Source of the DNA: Clostridia bacterium
GTDB taxonomy: Bacteria; Bacillota; Clostridia; Christensenellales; Borkfalkiaceae
Length of the DNA stretch: 64,000 nucleotides
Direction of reading: 5' to 3'
NCBI GenBank assembly: GCA_017536205.1
Contig: JAFXHX010000003.1
Location: 62,001 to 126,000 of the forward strand
Made by a program: the position numbers and the translations under genes. The notes under the pieces were generated by a model. It saw only the letters and a list, made by a program, of their open reading frames with translations, was not told where the DNA came from and ran no database searches. Shown here in pieces: positions 48,874-57,753 of the stretch (position 1 is its first letter; the number at the start of each line of letters is the position of its first letter).

Positions 48874-49680
48874 TTATATTTTTTCAAATATTTTCATTTT
48901 AGTTTTTTTAATAAACCAAGTTAAAAAGCGTGGCGCAGATGACGGGAAAAACTTATATAAAAAGTTCATAAAGTGCGCATCTGCCCCGATAATAATTCGG
49001 CGTTTTTTAGGCGACTTTTTAATAATAATTTTGGCAACTTTTTCGGCATTATTAGATATTTTATCAATAAGCCCCATTTCTTTTTCGGTTGCCGTTTGCG
49101 AGCGCATAACGTTAGTTTTAGTAAAGCCTGGCATAACGGTTACAACCTTAACTTTATCGTTCTCGCACGAAAGCGATTCGCTAAACGCAGTTACGGCAGA
49201 TTTCGTTGCCGTATAAAGCGAAACGCCTGCAAACGGGCAAAGTGCAGAAGAGCTTGAAACGTTTATCATAATAGGATTTTCGCTTTCGTTTAAAAGCGGT
49301 AGCATAGTGCTTGCCGAATAAATAACCGAATTAAGATTAATTTCTAAAACGCTTTTATTTTCTTCATAATAGTTTTTGTTAAACTTTGAAAATGCGGGTA
49401 AAACTCCTGCGCAGTTTATAACGCAGTTAAGTTTTAAGCCGTTTTCATAAAAGTAGTTATAAACTCTTTCCCACTCGCTTAAACTGCCTGCGTCAAAGGG
49501 TAGGCAAATAAAACTTTCACCAAGTGCTTCTTTTACCAAATTAAGTTTTTCTATATTTCTACCCGAGCCGAAAACGGTTGCGCCGTACTCTTTTATTAAA
49601 AGCGTAGAAAGTTCTTTGCCTATTCCAGAAGATGCGCCCGTAATTAAAACGGTGGTATGCTTATTAAAGTATTTGTTCAT
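48874..49680 (-). CDS. short-chain dehydrogenase/reductase
   Basis: This classical SDR of 268 residues has a Rossmann start with the TGASSGIGKEL glycine motif (about residues 14-24), the NCAG structural motif (CVINCAGV), the catalytic serine in INVSSSSA and Y-x-x-x-K in SLYTATKSAVTAFSE. The C-terminal region (KKSPKKRRIIIGADAHFMNFLYKFFPSSAPRFLTWFI) has a hydrophobic, basic end resembling membrane-associated family members. The substrate is unknown. There is no Shine-Dalgarno site. TGC-TAAAAT ends six bases before the ATG, so the transcript should be leaderless. Confidence 0.85.
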   Translation of the reverse strand: MNKYFNKHTTVLITGASSGIGKELSTLLIKEYGATVFGSGRNIEKLNLVKEALGESFICLPFDAGSLSEWERVYNYFYENGLKLNCVINCAGVLPAFSKFNKNYYEENKSVLEINLNSVIYSASTMLPLLNESENPIMINVSSSSALCPFAGVSLYTATKSAVTAFSESLSCENDKVKVVTVMPGFTKTNVMRSQTATEKEMGLIDKISNNAEKVAKIIIKKSPKKRRIIIGADAHFMNFLYKFFPSSAPRFLTWFIKKTKMKIFEKI

Positions 49681-49686
49681 ATTACC

Positions 49687-49692
49687 ATTTTA
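49687..49692 (-). promoter_or_regulatory. extended -10 box of the SDR gene, leaderless start
   Basis: Minus strand TGC-TAAAAT, six bases, then ATG 49680. A GTGCAA 17 bases upstream could be the -35 box. Confidence 0.5.
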
Positions 49693-49732
49693 GCACATTT
49701 TTTAACGCCTTGCACATAATTTAGAAAAATAC

Positions 49733-49761
49733 TTGATAATTTAGTAAAAATATATTACAAT
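49733..49761 (+). promoter_or_regulatory. promoter of lon-engB
   Basis: TTGATA (49733-49738), a 17-base spacer and TACAAT (49756-49761). No CIRCE inverted repeat was seen in the leader. Confidence 0.65.
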
Positions 49762-49789
49762 AATTAAACTTAACTTATTAAGGTGAACT

Positions 49790-52120
49790 ATGCAAGAAAT
49801 ACAAGAATTACAAAGTAGCGTTATATTCGGCGTTCCCGCAATGGCAGTTAGAGGAAAAGTTGTTTTTCCTAACGTTATAACTACCGTTGAAGTGGGTAGG
49901 CTTAAATCGCTTACTGCAATTAACGTTTCAATTAAAACTAGTAAACTTATATTTTTAGTTGCTCAAAAAGATATTAAGGTTGAAAGCCCTACTTCAAGCG
50001 ACCTTTACGAAGTTGGTACCGTTTGTAGGGTAGGAAACCTTGCTAAAGTTGGGCAAGAAAACTTTAGGGTAACGGTTGAAGGTTTATATAGGGCTAAAAT
50101 TACGGGCGTTTCTAGCGAGAGTGAGTATTTATGCTTTAACGTTGAGAAAATTGACGATAGTTACGAGCAGTCAACTGAACTCGAAGCGTATTTTAGAACG
50201 GCGAAAGACCTTTTTAAAGAAACCGTTTCAAAAATGCCAAAGTTTTCTAAAGACGCTAGCGCAAAAATAATAGCAAGCGAAAACGTTAACGAGTTTATAA
50301 ATATTGCCGTATTTAACCTTCCCGTAAAAGAAAGCGAAAAACAAAAACTTTTAGAAATTACTTCAACTCTTGATAGAATTAAAAGTTTTTCTTCGCTACT
50401 TGCGTATGAAAGCGAAATAGCCGAAGCCGAAAAATCTATTGCCGAAAGGGTAAAGCAAAGCGTTGAAAAAAACCAAAAAGAGTTTTATCTTCGCGAGCAA
50501 ATCAAGGCAATACACGAAGAACTTGGCGACGACGTAAAGGAAAACGAAGAACTTGAAAAGGCAATAAGGGCAAAAAATATGCCCAAAGAAAGCGAAGAAA
50601 AAGTTCTTCAAGAGTTAAAGCGCATGTCGAAAATGGCGCCGTCAAGCCCAGATTACACCGTTCTTCGCTCGTATATCGACTGGATTATCGACCTTCCTTT
50701 TACCGAAAAAACAACGGACACCGAAAGCATTTTAGACTGTAAAGCCGTTTTAGAAGAAGACCACTTCGGGCTTGAAAAGGTAAAAGAAAGAATTGTTGAA
50801 TACCTTGCCGTTTTAAAACTTACAAAGTCACTTCGTGGGCCTATTTTATGTTTAGTTGGGCCACCGGGCGTTGGTAAAACTTCGGTTGCAAAATCGGTTG
50901 CTAGGGCGCTTAATCGCAAACTTGTTAGAATTAGCCTTGGTGGTGTTAAAGACGAAGCCGAAGTTCGTGGTCACCGTAAAACCTACATAGGCGCAATGCC
51001 GGGTAGAATTATTTACGGTATGAAAGAAGCAGGCTCTATAAACCCCGTGTTCTTGCTTGATGAAATTGATAAACTTTCGCAAGACCTTCGTGGCGACCCT
51101 GCAAGCGCCTTACTTGAAGTTTTAGACCCCGAGCAAAACGCTACTTTCCGTGATAGATACATTGAAATACCTTACGACTTATCAAGCGTAATGTTTATTA
51201 CAACGGCAAACACGCTTGATACTATTCCCGCACCACTTCTTGATAGAATGGAAGTTATTCAAATACCAGGCTACACTCAAGAAGAAAAAATTGAAATTGC
51301 AACTAACTACCTTGTTCCAAAGCAATTAAACTTTAACGGAATTACTAGTGAAAACGCCTGCTTCACTCGCGATGGTTTAAGCGCGATAATCGAAGGTTAC
51401 ACGGGCGAAGCAGGCGTTAGAAAACTTGACGCTATGGTTGGCTCGGTATGCAGAAAAGTTGCAACGAAAGTTGCCGAAAACCCGTCTTACGAAAAGCAAG
51501 TTATAACGCGCGAAAACGTTAGCGATTATTTAGGCGTAGAACGCTATTTAAGCGAAGAAAAACTTGAAAAAAATAGCGTTGGCTCTGCAACGGGGCTTGC
51601 GTGGACTGCGCTTGGCGGAACTACGCTCACTATTGAAGTTGCCCTAATGAAAGGAAAGGGAAACGTTATTTTAACCGGTAAACTTGGCGATGTTATGCAA
51701 GAAAGCGCTAAAACTGCAATAGGCTACTTGCGCTCTAACGCCGATAAATACCAAATCGACCCTGCTATTTTTGAAACTAGCGATATTCACGTTCACGTTC
51801 CAGAAGGCGCAACGCCTAAAGACGGTCCGTCTGCAGGTATTACTATTGCAACGGCAATACTTTCTACCTTAACGGGTAAAAAGGTAAGGCGCAACGTTGC
51901 AATGACGGGCGAAATTACTTTAAGGGGCAACGTTTTAAGAATAGGTGGTCTTAAAGAAAAATCGCTTGCGGCGTATCGCTTGGGGGTTAGAAAAATTATA
52001 ATTCCCGCAGGTAACGTTAAAGACCTTGAAGAATTGCCAAGCGAAATAAAAAATAAAATTAAGTTTATGCCTTGCAAAACGGCTTATGAAGTGTTTGAAA
52101 AGGCAATAGAGAAATTATGA
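49790..52120 (+). CDS. lon: Lon protease
   Basis: This ATP-dependent AAA+ serine protease of 776 residues degrades misfolded proteins. In order: the N-terminal LonN substrate domain (FGVPAMAVRGKVVFPNVITTVEVGR), a coiled coil (about 215-260), Walker A CLVGPPGVGKTSVAKSVA (about 360), Walker B NPVFLLDEIDKL, and the C-terminal protease domain with the serine in PKDGPSAGITIATA (about 680) and the lysine in AMTGEITLRGNVLRIGGLKEKSLAA (about 722). The ATG follows AAGGTGAACT. EngB overlaps its stop by four bases, as in Bacillus lonA-ysxC. Confidence 0.97.
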   Translation: MQEIQELQSSVIFGVPAMAVRGKVVFPNVITTVEVGRLKSLTAINVSIKTSKLIFLVAQKDIKVESPTSSDLYEVGTVCRVGNLAKVGQENFRVTVEGLYRAKITGVSSESEYLCFNVEKIDDSYEQSTELEAYFRTAKDLFKETVSKMPKFSKDASAKIIASENVNEFINIAVFNLPVKESEKQKLLEITSTLDRIKSFSSLLAYESEIAEAEKSIAERVKQSVEKNQKEFYLREQIKAIHEELGDDVKENEELEKAIRAKNMPKESEEKVLQELKRMSKMAPSSPDYTVLRSYIDWIIDLPFTEKTTDTESILDCKAVLEEDHFGLEKVKERIVEYLAVLKLTKSLRGPILCLVGPPGVGKTSVAKSVARALNRKLVRISLGGVKDEAEVRGHRKTYIGAMPGRIIYGMKEAGSINPVFLLDEIDKLSQDLRGDPASALLEVLDPEQNATFRDRYIEIPYDLSSVMFITTANTLDTIPAPLLDRMEVIQIPGYTQEEKIEIATNYLVPKQLNFNGITSENACFTRDGLSAIIEGYTGEAGVRKLDAMVGSVCRKVATKVAENPSYEKQVITRENVSDYLGVERYLSEEKLEKNSVGSATGLAWTALGGTTLTIEVALMKGKGNVILTGKLGDVMQESAKTAIGYLRSNADKYQIDPAIFETSDIHVHVPEGATPKDGPSAGITIATAILSTLTGKKVRRNVAMTGEITLRGNVLRIGGLKEKSLAAYRLGVRKIIIPAGNVKDLEELPSEIKNKIKFMPCKTAYEVFEKAIEKL

Positions 52121-52752
52121 TTATTAAAGACGCAAAGTTTATAACTTCGGTTGCCGATAGAAAGGGAATACTACTTTCTAATAAGCCCATTATTGCAATA
52201 TGTGGAAAATCGAACGTTGGTAAAAGTTCAATAATAAATATGCTTGCAAATAAAAAAGGGCTAGCAAGAACTTCGGTTACCCCAGGTAGAACTAGGCTTA
52301 TAAACTACTTTGACTTTGGCGAGTTTATTCTTGCCGACCTTCCCGGTTACGGCTTTGCAAAAGTTAGCGATAGCGAAAAGAAAAAATGGGCTAAACTTAT
52401 GGAAGAGTTTTTCGCAACCGAAAACGCTCTTAACCACGTTATAATGCTAGTTGATATTCGCCACGAGCCCACGCGCGACGATTTATCTATGATAAATTAT
52501 CTTCACTCTTACGCACTCCCGTTTACCGTTGTTGCAACCAAGGCAGATAAAATAGGCAAAACTCGCATTTACGGCAGAGTTCAAGAAATAGGAAATTATT
52601 TAGCAATAGGCGGGCAAAGCGTTATTGCAACGTCGTCTGAAACGGGTTACGGAAAAGATAAACTACTTCAAAAGTTGCAAAGCGTTATAGAAGTTTTTAA
52701 CAGCGACTTTTTTGCTCCCGATGAAGAAGATTTAGTTGAAGAAACTGAATAA
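52117..52752 (+). CDS. engB: EngB/YsxC ribosome-assembly GTPase
   Basis: This 211-residue P-loop GTPase is required for 50S maturation in B. subtilis. Motifs are G1 CGKSNVGKSSIINML (about residues 28-42), G2 RTSVTPGRTR, G3 LADLPGYGFAK, and G4 VATKADK. The C-terminal 12 residues are acidic (DEEDLVEETE). The start overlaps the lon stop (ATGA), indicating coupled translation. No other site is needed. Confidence 0.96.
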   Translation: MIIKDAKFITSVADRKGILLSNKPIIAICGKSNVGKSSIINMLANKKGLARTSVTPGRTRLINYFDFGEFILADLPGYGFAKVSDSEKKKWAKLMEEFFATENALNHVIMLVDIRHEPTRDDLSMINYLHSYALPFTVVATKADKIGKTRIYGRVQEIGNYLAIGGQSVIATSSETGYGKDKLLQKLQSVIEVFNSDFFAPDEEDLVEETE

Positions 52753-52804
52753 AACTACTTGCGCCGAAAAGATATAATCTTTTCAGCGCATTTTATAAAA
52801 TTAC

Positions 52805-52833
52805 TTTACAAAACGCCTTTCGTTTGGTATAGT
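52805..52833 (+). promoter_or_regulatory. promoter of glyA
   Basis: TTTACA (52805-52810), a 17-base spacer and TATAGT (52828-52833). It lies between the engB stop and the ATG at 52867, so longer frames upstream are not translated. Confidence 0.65.
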
Positions 52834-52866
52834 ATAAAGGTAGTTATTTTTAATAGGAGTACTATT

Positions 52867-54105
52867 ATGTTTTTTGAAAAATTAAACGAATTTGACAGTG
52901 AAGTTTACGCTTCGGTTGACAGGGAACTTAAACGTCAACAACAAAACATCGAACTTATCGCAAGCGAAAATATCGTTAGCGAAGCAGTTTTATTAGCGGC
53001 AGGCACCGTGCTTACCAACAAGTATGCAGAAGGCTACCCCACAAAGCGTTATTACGGTGGTTGCGTTTACGTTGACGAAGTTGAAAATATTGCAAGGGAA
53101 CGCGCTAAAAAACTTTTCGGCGCAGAACACGCTAACGTTCAACCCCACAGTGGTGCAAACGCAAACCTTGCCGTTTTCTTTGCTCTTTTATCTCCCGGCG
53201 ATACCGTACTTTCGCTTTCACTTGCTAACGGCGGTCACTTATCGCACGGTTCGCCCGTTAACATTTCGGGTAAATATTTTAATATCGTTCCTTACGAAGT
53301 AAGTTTAGATAAACAAGTTTTAGATTACGACGAAATACGTCGTTTAGCAATCGAAAACAAGCCTAAACTCATTTTAGCAGGCGCAAGCGCATACCCACGT
53401 GCTATCGACTTTAAGCGTTTCCGTGAAATAGCCGATGAAGTTGGTGCATACCTTATGGTAGATATGGCGCATATTGCAGGTTTAGTTGCCGCAGGCCTTC
53501 ACCAAAACCCCGTACCTTATGCGCACGTTGTAACCACCACCACTCACAAAACTTTGCGTGGCCCACGCGGTGGTATGATTTTATGCAAAGAAGAACTTGC
53601 AAAACAAATTGACAAGGCTATTTTCCCAGGAACTCAAGGCGGTCCTTTAATGCACGTTATCGCTGCAAAGGCAGTTGCTCTTGGCGAAGCGCTTAAACCA
53701 GAGTTCGTTGAATATCAAAAGAAAGTTGTTGAAAACGCTAAAACTCTTGCAGACGCACTCGTTAAAAAAGGCTTTAAACTCGTTTCTGGTGGAACGGACA
53801 ACCACTTAATGCTCGTTGACCTTGTTGAAACGGGTATTACGGGAAAAGAACTTGAACGCCGTCTTGACGAAGTTCACATTACTCTTAACAAAAACGCTAT
53901 TCCTAACGACCCACAAAGTCCGTTTATAACTAGTGGCGTTAGAATAGGTACTCCCGCCGTTACTTCAAGGGGTTTTGGCAAAGAAGAAATGCTCAAAATT
54001 GCCGACTTTATTTACGACGTTACCTTTAACTTTGAAGAAACTAAAGAAAAGGTTACTAGTGAAGTTATTGCCCTTTGCGAAAAGTTCCCCATTTATAAAA
54101 ACTAA
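52867..54105 (+). CDS. glyA: serine hydroxymethyltransferase
   Basis: This PLP enzyme converts serine and tetrahydrofolate to glycine and methylene-THF, the main one-carbon source. The 412 residues show [15 protein letters not shown] at the start, [23 protein letters not shown]-type [12 protein letters not shown], the PLP lysine in [20 protein letters not shown] (about residue 225) and [10 protein letters not shown] near the end. The start is ATG 52867 after TAATAGGAGTACT; a longer frame from 52759 runs across the promoter. A terminator at 54112 follows. Confidence 0.97.
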   Translation: MFFEKLNEFDSEVYASVDRELKRQQQNIELIASENIVSEAVLLAAGTVLTNKYAEGYPTKRYYGGCVYVDEVENIARERAKKLFGAEHANVQPHSGANANLAVFFALLSPGDTVLSLSLANGGHLSHGSPVNISGKYFNIVPYEVSLDKQVLDYDEIRRLAIENKPKLILAGASAYPRAIDFKRFREIADEVGAYLMVDMAHIAGLVAAGLHQNPVPYAHVVTTTTHKTLRGPRGGMILCKEELAKQIDKAIFPGTQGGPLMHVIAAKAVALGEALKPEFVEYQKKVVENAKTLADALVKKGFKLVSGGTDNHLMLVDLVETGITGKELERRLDEVHITLNKNAIPNDPQSPFITSGVRIGTPAVTSRGFGKEEMLKIADFIYDVTFNFEETKEKVTSEVIALCEKFPIYKN

Positions 54106-54111
54106 TAAAAA

Positions 54112-54134
54112 AGCACCCCATAGGGTGCTTTTTG
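54112..54134. terminator. terminator between glyA and the convergent gene
   Basis: AGCACCC (54112-54118) pairs with GGGTGCT (54123-54129), with A and T runs on both sides. Confidence 0.85.
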
Positions 54135-54135
54135 T

Positions 54136-54825
54136 TTATTTTCTTTCGGGAATAGTAGGCTTTTCGCCGTAAAAAATTATGCGTGATTTTATAAGGGATA
54201 GTTGCGCACTTTTAGGTGGTAAACCACCACTTCTATAATCAAACGCCATAGTAAAGTCGTTAAGGTCTTTAGAAAGGGTTTCGGCTTGGCTCTTTTGTTT
54301 GCTATATAAAACTTCTAAAAACTGTTTTGCGTATTTTCCCGCTTTGGGTGCGTTTTCAACAAGTCTAATATAATCGGGGTAGCAAAAGCCTTTAACCGTT
54401 TCAAACTGACGGCGAAATTTCTCGTCGTCACCGTAAAGCCTTGCAACCGTTTCAAAATAGCGTTTCATATTAAACTCTAACGTTCTGCAAATAATACAGT
54501 CGATAAACTCTTCACGAAGTTTTTTTGCGTATTTTGCGCAAGACTTTGGGTCGGTTGGCTTTATGAGTTTATTAACTGTGTTTAGCCTAGTTGAAGTTTG
54601 AAGGGCAACGCCAAGTTTGTTTTTGCCTGTATATAAAAGGTCGAAATGGTCTTTACAAAAGCCGTATTTGTTAACCTTTGCACGCTCTGCATCTTCCATA
54701 ACGGCTTCGCTTAAATACATTTCGGCAATTTCGCCTTCAGTTTTAGTTTTTAATTTGCACATAGGGCAAACGCAATCGCCGTTAAACAAACGCCAAATGT
54801 GCATTGTTGAAATATTGTATGCCAT
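54136..54825 (-). CDS. DUF6062-like protein with CxxC pairs
   Basis: This 229-residue soluble protein resembles the DUF6062 family of Clostridia, of unknown function. The N-terminus reads FNGDCVCPMCKLKTKTEGEIAEMYLSEAVMEDAERAKVNKYGFCKDHFDLLY: a CxxC pair, a long helix and a second cysteine-histidine pair (FCKDHF). A further CxxC occurs in FIDCIICRTLEFNMKRYFE, and a CYPD in GFCYPDYIRL. The set could bind zinc or an Fe-S cluster. No ribosome binding site exists; TGC-TATAAT ends six bases before the ATG. The family call is from memory and should be checked. Confidence 0.7.
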   Translation of the reverse strand: MAYNISTMHIWRLFNGDCVCPMCKLKTKTEGEIAEMYLSEAVMEDAERAKVNKYGFCKDHFDLLYTGKNKLGVALQTSTRLNTVNKLIKPTDPKSCAKYAKKLREEFIDCIICRTLEFNMKRYFETVARLYGDDEKFRRQFETVKGFCYPDYIRLVENAPKAGKYAKQFLEVLYSKQKSQAETLSKDLNDFTMAFDYRSGGLPPKSAQLSLIKSRIIFYGEKPTIPERK

Positions 54826-54831
54826 AAATCT

Positions 54832-54837
54832 ATTATA
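54832..54837 (-). promoter_or_regulatory. extended -10 box of the DUF6062-like gene, leaderless start
   Basis: Minus strand TGC-TATAAT, six bases, then ATG at 54825. The -35 region is weak (TTTATT). Confidence 0.55.
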
Positions 54838-54903
54838 GCACGCTTTTTTGCTAAAATAAAGTAGTTTTTAATTATTTAACCCCTTTTTCACAAAAAGGTT
54901 GTA

Positions 54904-54932
54904 TTGACTTTATAAAATTATTATTATATAAT
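54904..54932 (+). promoter_or_regulatory. promoter of the ABC exporter gene
   Basis: TTGACT (54904-54909), a 17-base spacer and a perfect TATAAT (54927-54932). The predicted start lies about 11 bases before the ATG, leaving too short a leader for a ribosome binding site. Confidence 0.7.
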
Positions 54933-54949
54933 AATTATGTATAACTAAA

Positions 54950-56602
54950 ATGAAAAAGTCCGTTATGAAAAAGCAAATCCTTAAAAAACTTAATGAACTT
55001 GCTCCCGTTTCGGGGTTTTTGCGCGTTTTATATATTGCGTGCGTGGCGGTGCAGTCTGCACTCACCGTTATTTTTGCGCTATGCGTTAAAAATCTTATCA
55101 ACTCCGTTGAAAAGGGTGGCGATATGCTTGACCCAAACAGCGTAAGCAAATGGCAACTATGGCTTGTTGTTTTAATTTCGGTAGTTGCTTTTATGTGCGT
55201 GCTTGGTGCAATATCTTCACTTCTTGGCGATAAACTAACAGTTAGCGCCGAAAAGGCTTTAAAAACCAAACTTATAAAAGGTTTATTCCTTTCAAGTTAC
55301 GATAGTATCGTTTCGCATAGCGAAGGCGATATAATCTCTCGTTTAGAAGGTGACGTTTCGGTTGTTTCGGGCGTTAGGGTAAATCTTTTACCTGCTATAA
55401 TTTCAACTGCAATAAGGCTTGTTGGAACGCTTATTGCAATGCTTTACTTAGACCTTTACTTTACGCTTATAGTTTTAGCGTGTGCGCTTATATTCGTAGT
55501 TGGTTCTATTTTCGTTAGAAAAATTGCGGGAATACTTCACAAAAACGTAAGAAGTAAAAACGCTGATAATATATCGCTAATAAACGAATCGCTATCGCTT
55601 GCGCCCGTAGTTAAGGCGTTCGGGTATGAAAATTATATTCTTGATAAAGCAAGCCAAACGTTTAACTTATATAAAAACGCTAAACTTAAACAGCGTTATT
55701 TTAGCACCTTTATAAACACGGTAGTAAACGTTTTATTCACGGCGTTTTACGTTGCCGTTGCAATTTACGGCGTTTACGGAATAAAAACGGGTAACGAATC
55801 AATGTCGTTCGGGTTAATAACGGCTATGTTACAACTTGTGTTGCAAGTAAAATCGCCGGTAACGGGAATTAGTAGGTTCTTTACTTCTCACGCCGAAATG
55901 TTGGCGTCTGCGCAAAGGTTATTCGAAGTTTTAAAAGCCACCGAAACTGCAACTGAAATTAAAGGCTTTAAATCGTTAACGCTTAAAGGCGTTAGTTTCT
56001 CTTACGGAAACGGCGAAGTTTTATCGGGCGTTAATTTAACCGTTAATAAAGGGGACAAGGTTTTAATTAAAGGCGCATCGGGCGCAGGTAAGTCAACGCT
56101 TATAAAAGTTATTTTAAGCCTTCACCCTACTAGTAGCGGTTTAGTTACCGTTAAGGGCGAGAACGGCGAAACTACTAATAAAACGAAGGGAACGTTTGCT
56201 TTCGTTCCGCAAGAAAGCAGGCTATTTTCAGCCACCATTAAAGAAAATATTTTGCTTGGCGAAGAATATAACGAACAAAGGTTTTTAAGCGCAATAAAAA
56301 ACGCCCGTTTAGACGGCGTTATTAGCGAACTTGAAAATAAAGAAAATACCGTGATAGGTACGAGTTTTAACTTGTCTGAAGGTCAAGCGCAAAGGCTTTC
56401 GGTTGCACGCGCGCTTTATAGCGGTGCGCCCGTTATAGTTTTAGACGAGCCCACTTCACACCTAGACGGCGTTAGTGAAGAAGCGCTATTTAAAAGTTTA
56501 TCGGCGCTTGAGGGTATTACCGTTATTATGGTTTCGCACAAAAAAGAAAGCGAAAACTACGCAACGGCAGTATATACGCTTGAAAATGGAACGCTTAATT
56601 AA
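54950..56602 (+). CDS. ABC transporter, fused permease and ATPase
   Basis: This 550-residue half-transporter of the exporter type has six membrane segments in residues 15-310, then a nucleotide-binding domain from about 340. The domain has VLIKGASGAGKSTLIKVIL (Walker A), FVPQESRLFSATIKENILLG (Q-loop), FNLSEGQAQRLSVARALYSGAPVIVLDEPTSHLDG (signature LSEGQ variant, Walker B) and VSHKKE (switch H). It probably acts as a homodimer, since no partner half-transporter adjoins. The substrate is unknown. The leader is only about 11 bases without Shine-Dalgarno; ATG 54965 is an alternative start. Confidence 0.9.
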   Translation: MKKSVMKKQILKKLNELAPVSGFLRVLYIACVAVQSALTVIFALCVKNLINSVEKGGDMLDPNSVSKWQLWLVVLISVVAFMCVLGAISSLLGDKLTVSAEKALKTKLIKGLFLSSYDSIVSHSEGDIISRLEGDVSVVSGVRVNLLPAIISTAIRLVGTLIAMLYLDLYFTLIVLACALIFVVGSIFVRKIAGILHKNVRSKNADNISLINESLSLAPVVKAFGYENYILDKASQTFNLYKNAKLKQRYFSTFINTVVNVLFTAFYVAVAIYGVYGIKTGNESMSFGLITAMLQLVLQVKSPVTGISRFFTSHAEMLASAQRLFEVLKATETATEIKGFKSLTLKGVSFSYGNGEVLSGVNLTVNKGDKVLIKGASGAGKSTLIKVILSLHPTSSGLVTVKGENGETTNKTKGTFAFVPQESRLFSATIKENILLGEEYNEQRFLSAIKNARLDGVISELENKENTVIGTSFNLSEGQAQRLSVARALYSGAPVIVLDEPTSHLDGVSEEALFKSLSALEGITVIMVSHKKESENYATAVYTLENGTLN

Positions 56603-56696
56603 CGCGATTTTTGCCGTTTGAAATAAGCGCAAAAATTATAAGGGAAAAGTTAGTTCCCACTATTAAACCTAATAAAAAACCCCAAAAAAAGTTCAT
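56595..56696 (-). CDS. possible 33-residue membrane peptide (DUF3789-like)
   Basis: A 34-codon frame starts with ATG at 56696 and ends in TAA at 56595-56597, overlapping the ABC exporter stop. The peptide has one hydrophobic helix with glycines (WGFLLGLIVGTNFSLIIFAL) and a short basic polar tail (SNGKNRVN), the layout of the small DUF3789 proteins of Clostridia. No clear ribosome binding site precedes it, so expression is uncertain. Confidence 0.35.
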   Translation of the reverse strand: MNFFWGFLLGLIVGTNFSLIIFALISNGKNRVN

Positions 56697-56753
56697 AATC
56701 TAATTATAACCTAAACGCTTTATTTTATGCGCGTTGAACGTAAAAGGTGAAAA

Positions 56754-57284
56754 GTGAGAATAATTGCAGGAAAAAATAAGGGCAAAAAACTTAAAACTTT
56801 TTCGGGAACGGACGTTAGACCTACTAGCGACCGTGCTCGTGAATCGCTTTTTAATATTTTAAGCAACAAGGTTTTAGGTTGTAATTTTTTAGACCTTTGC
56901 TGTGGTACGGGCGCTATGGGGTTAGAAGCCCACTCACGAGGAGCAAGTAAAGTCGTATTCGTAGATAGCAGCCGTGAAAGCGCTAAACTTTCAACCGAAA
57001 ACGCTAAATCGATAGGGCTTTTTGAGCAAGTAGTCGTAAAAGACGCTATTTCGTATTTGAAAACTACTAGCGATAAGTTCGATATTATATTTTTCGACCC
57101 GCCTTACGCTTTTTCGGGCATAGAAACGGTGCTTAATTTGGTTAAGGAATATTCGCTTTTAAAAGAAAACGGAGTGTTTATTTACGAGCACGATAAATCG
57201 TTAAAAACCGTAGAAGTAAACGGTTTTTCTGTAGTTGACAGTAGAAAATACGGCGTTGCCGTTTTCGATTTTTATAAGGAGTAA
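56754..57284 (+). CDS. rsmD: 16S rRNA (guanine966-N2)-methyltransferase
   Basis: This RsmD-type methyltransferase of 176 residues opens MRIIAGKNKGKKLKTF and has GTDVRPTSDRARESLFNIL. The SAM motif FLDLCCGTGAMGLEAHSRGA (about 45-64) and the catalytic FFDPPYAF (DPPY, about 111) follow. The start is GTG at 56754 with AAAAGGTG seven bases before. CoaD follows directly, the usual ylbH-coaD pair. A possible small gene lies antisense in the leader. Confidence 0.95.
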   Translation: MRIIAGKNKGKKLKTFSGTDVRPTSDRARESLFNILSNKVLGCNFLDLCCGTGAMGLEAHSRGASKVVFVDSSRESAKLSTENAKSIGLFEQVVVKDAISYLKTTSDKFDIIFFDPPYAFSGIETVLNLVKEYSLLKENGVFIYEHDKSLKTVEVNGFSVVDSRKYGVAVFDFYKE

Positions 57285-57285
57285 T

Positions 57286-57753
57286 ATGAAAAAAGCAGTA
57301 TTTGCAGGCACTTTCGACCCCGTTACGCTTGGCCACGAAGAAATTATAAAACGTGCAAGCGCATTGTTTGACGAAGTTTACGTTGCATTGTGTATAAATC
57401 CCGATAAAACTGCATACTTTTCGCTTGAAAAACGCCTTGAAATGCTTAAAGTTGCGTGCAAGCCTTATAAAAACGTTAAGGTCGTTTACCACGAAGGTTT
57501 ATTAGTTGACCTTATGAAACAAAACGGCATTATCTATAACGTTAGGGGGCTTAGAAACTCTATCGACTTTGAGTACGAAGAAGTTATGCACCGTTATAAT
57601 CAAACGCTTTACCCCCAAATGCAAATAATATACCTTCCTTGCGAAAATAACTTCGTGTCAGTTTCTTCAACGGCAGTTAGAAACGCCTATAAAAACGGCG
57701 AAAGTTTAGAAAATTATCTTTCAGCGCCCGTTTGCAAGGTTATAAAAAAATAA
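57286..57753 (+). CDS. coaD: phosphopantetheine adenylyltransferase
   Basis: This enzyme makes dephospho-CoA from 4'-phosphopantetheine and ATP. The 155 residues contain AVFAGTFDPVTLGHEEII (nucleotidyltransferase GTFDPxTxGH, residues 4-21), LVDLMKQNGIIYNVRGLRNSIDFEYE and FVSVSSTAVRNAYKNG, all diagnostic. The ATG at 57286 follows AAGGAGTAAT. A longer frame at 57235 lies inside rsmD and was rejected. Its end overlaps the convergent ylbJ gene by 14 bases. Confidence 0.97.
   Translation: MKKAVFAGTFDPVTLGHEEIIKRASALFDEVYVALCINPDKTAYFSLEKRLEMLKVACKPYKNVKVVYHEGLLVDLMKQNGIIYNVRGLRNSIDFEYEEVMHRYNQTLYPQMQIIYLPCENNFVSVSSTAVRNAYKNGESLENYLSAPVCKVIKK

Noticed and set aside
52759..52866. Longer start for glyA
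   Set aside because: The promoter at 52805-52833 is inside this stretch; the length from 52867 is normal for the family.
57235..57285. Longer start for coaD
   Set aside because: Inside rsmD; AAGGAG precedes ATG 57286.
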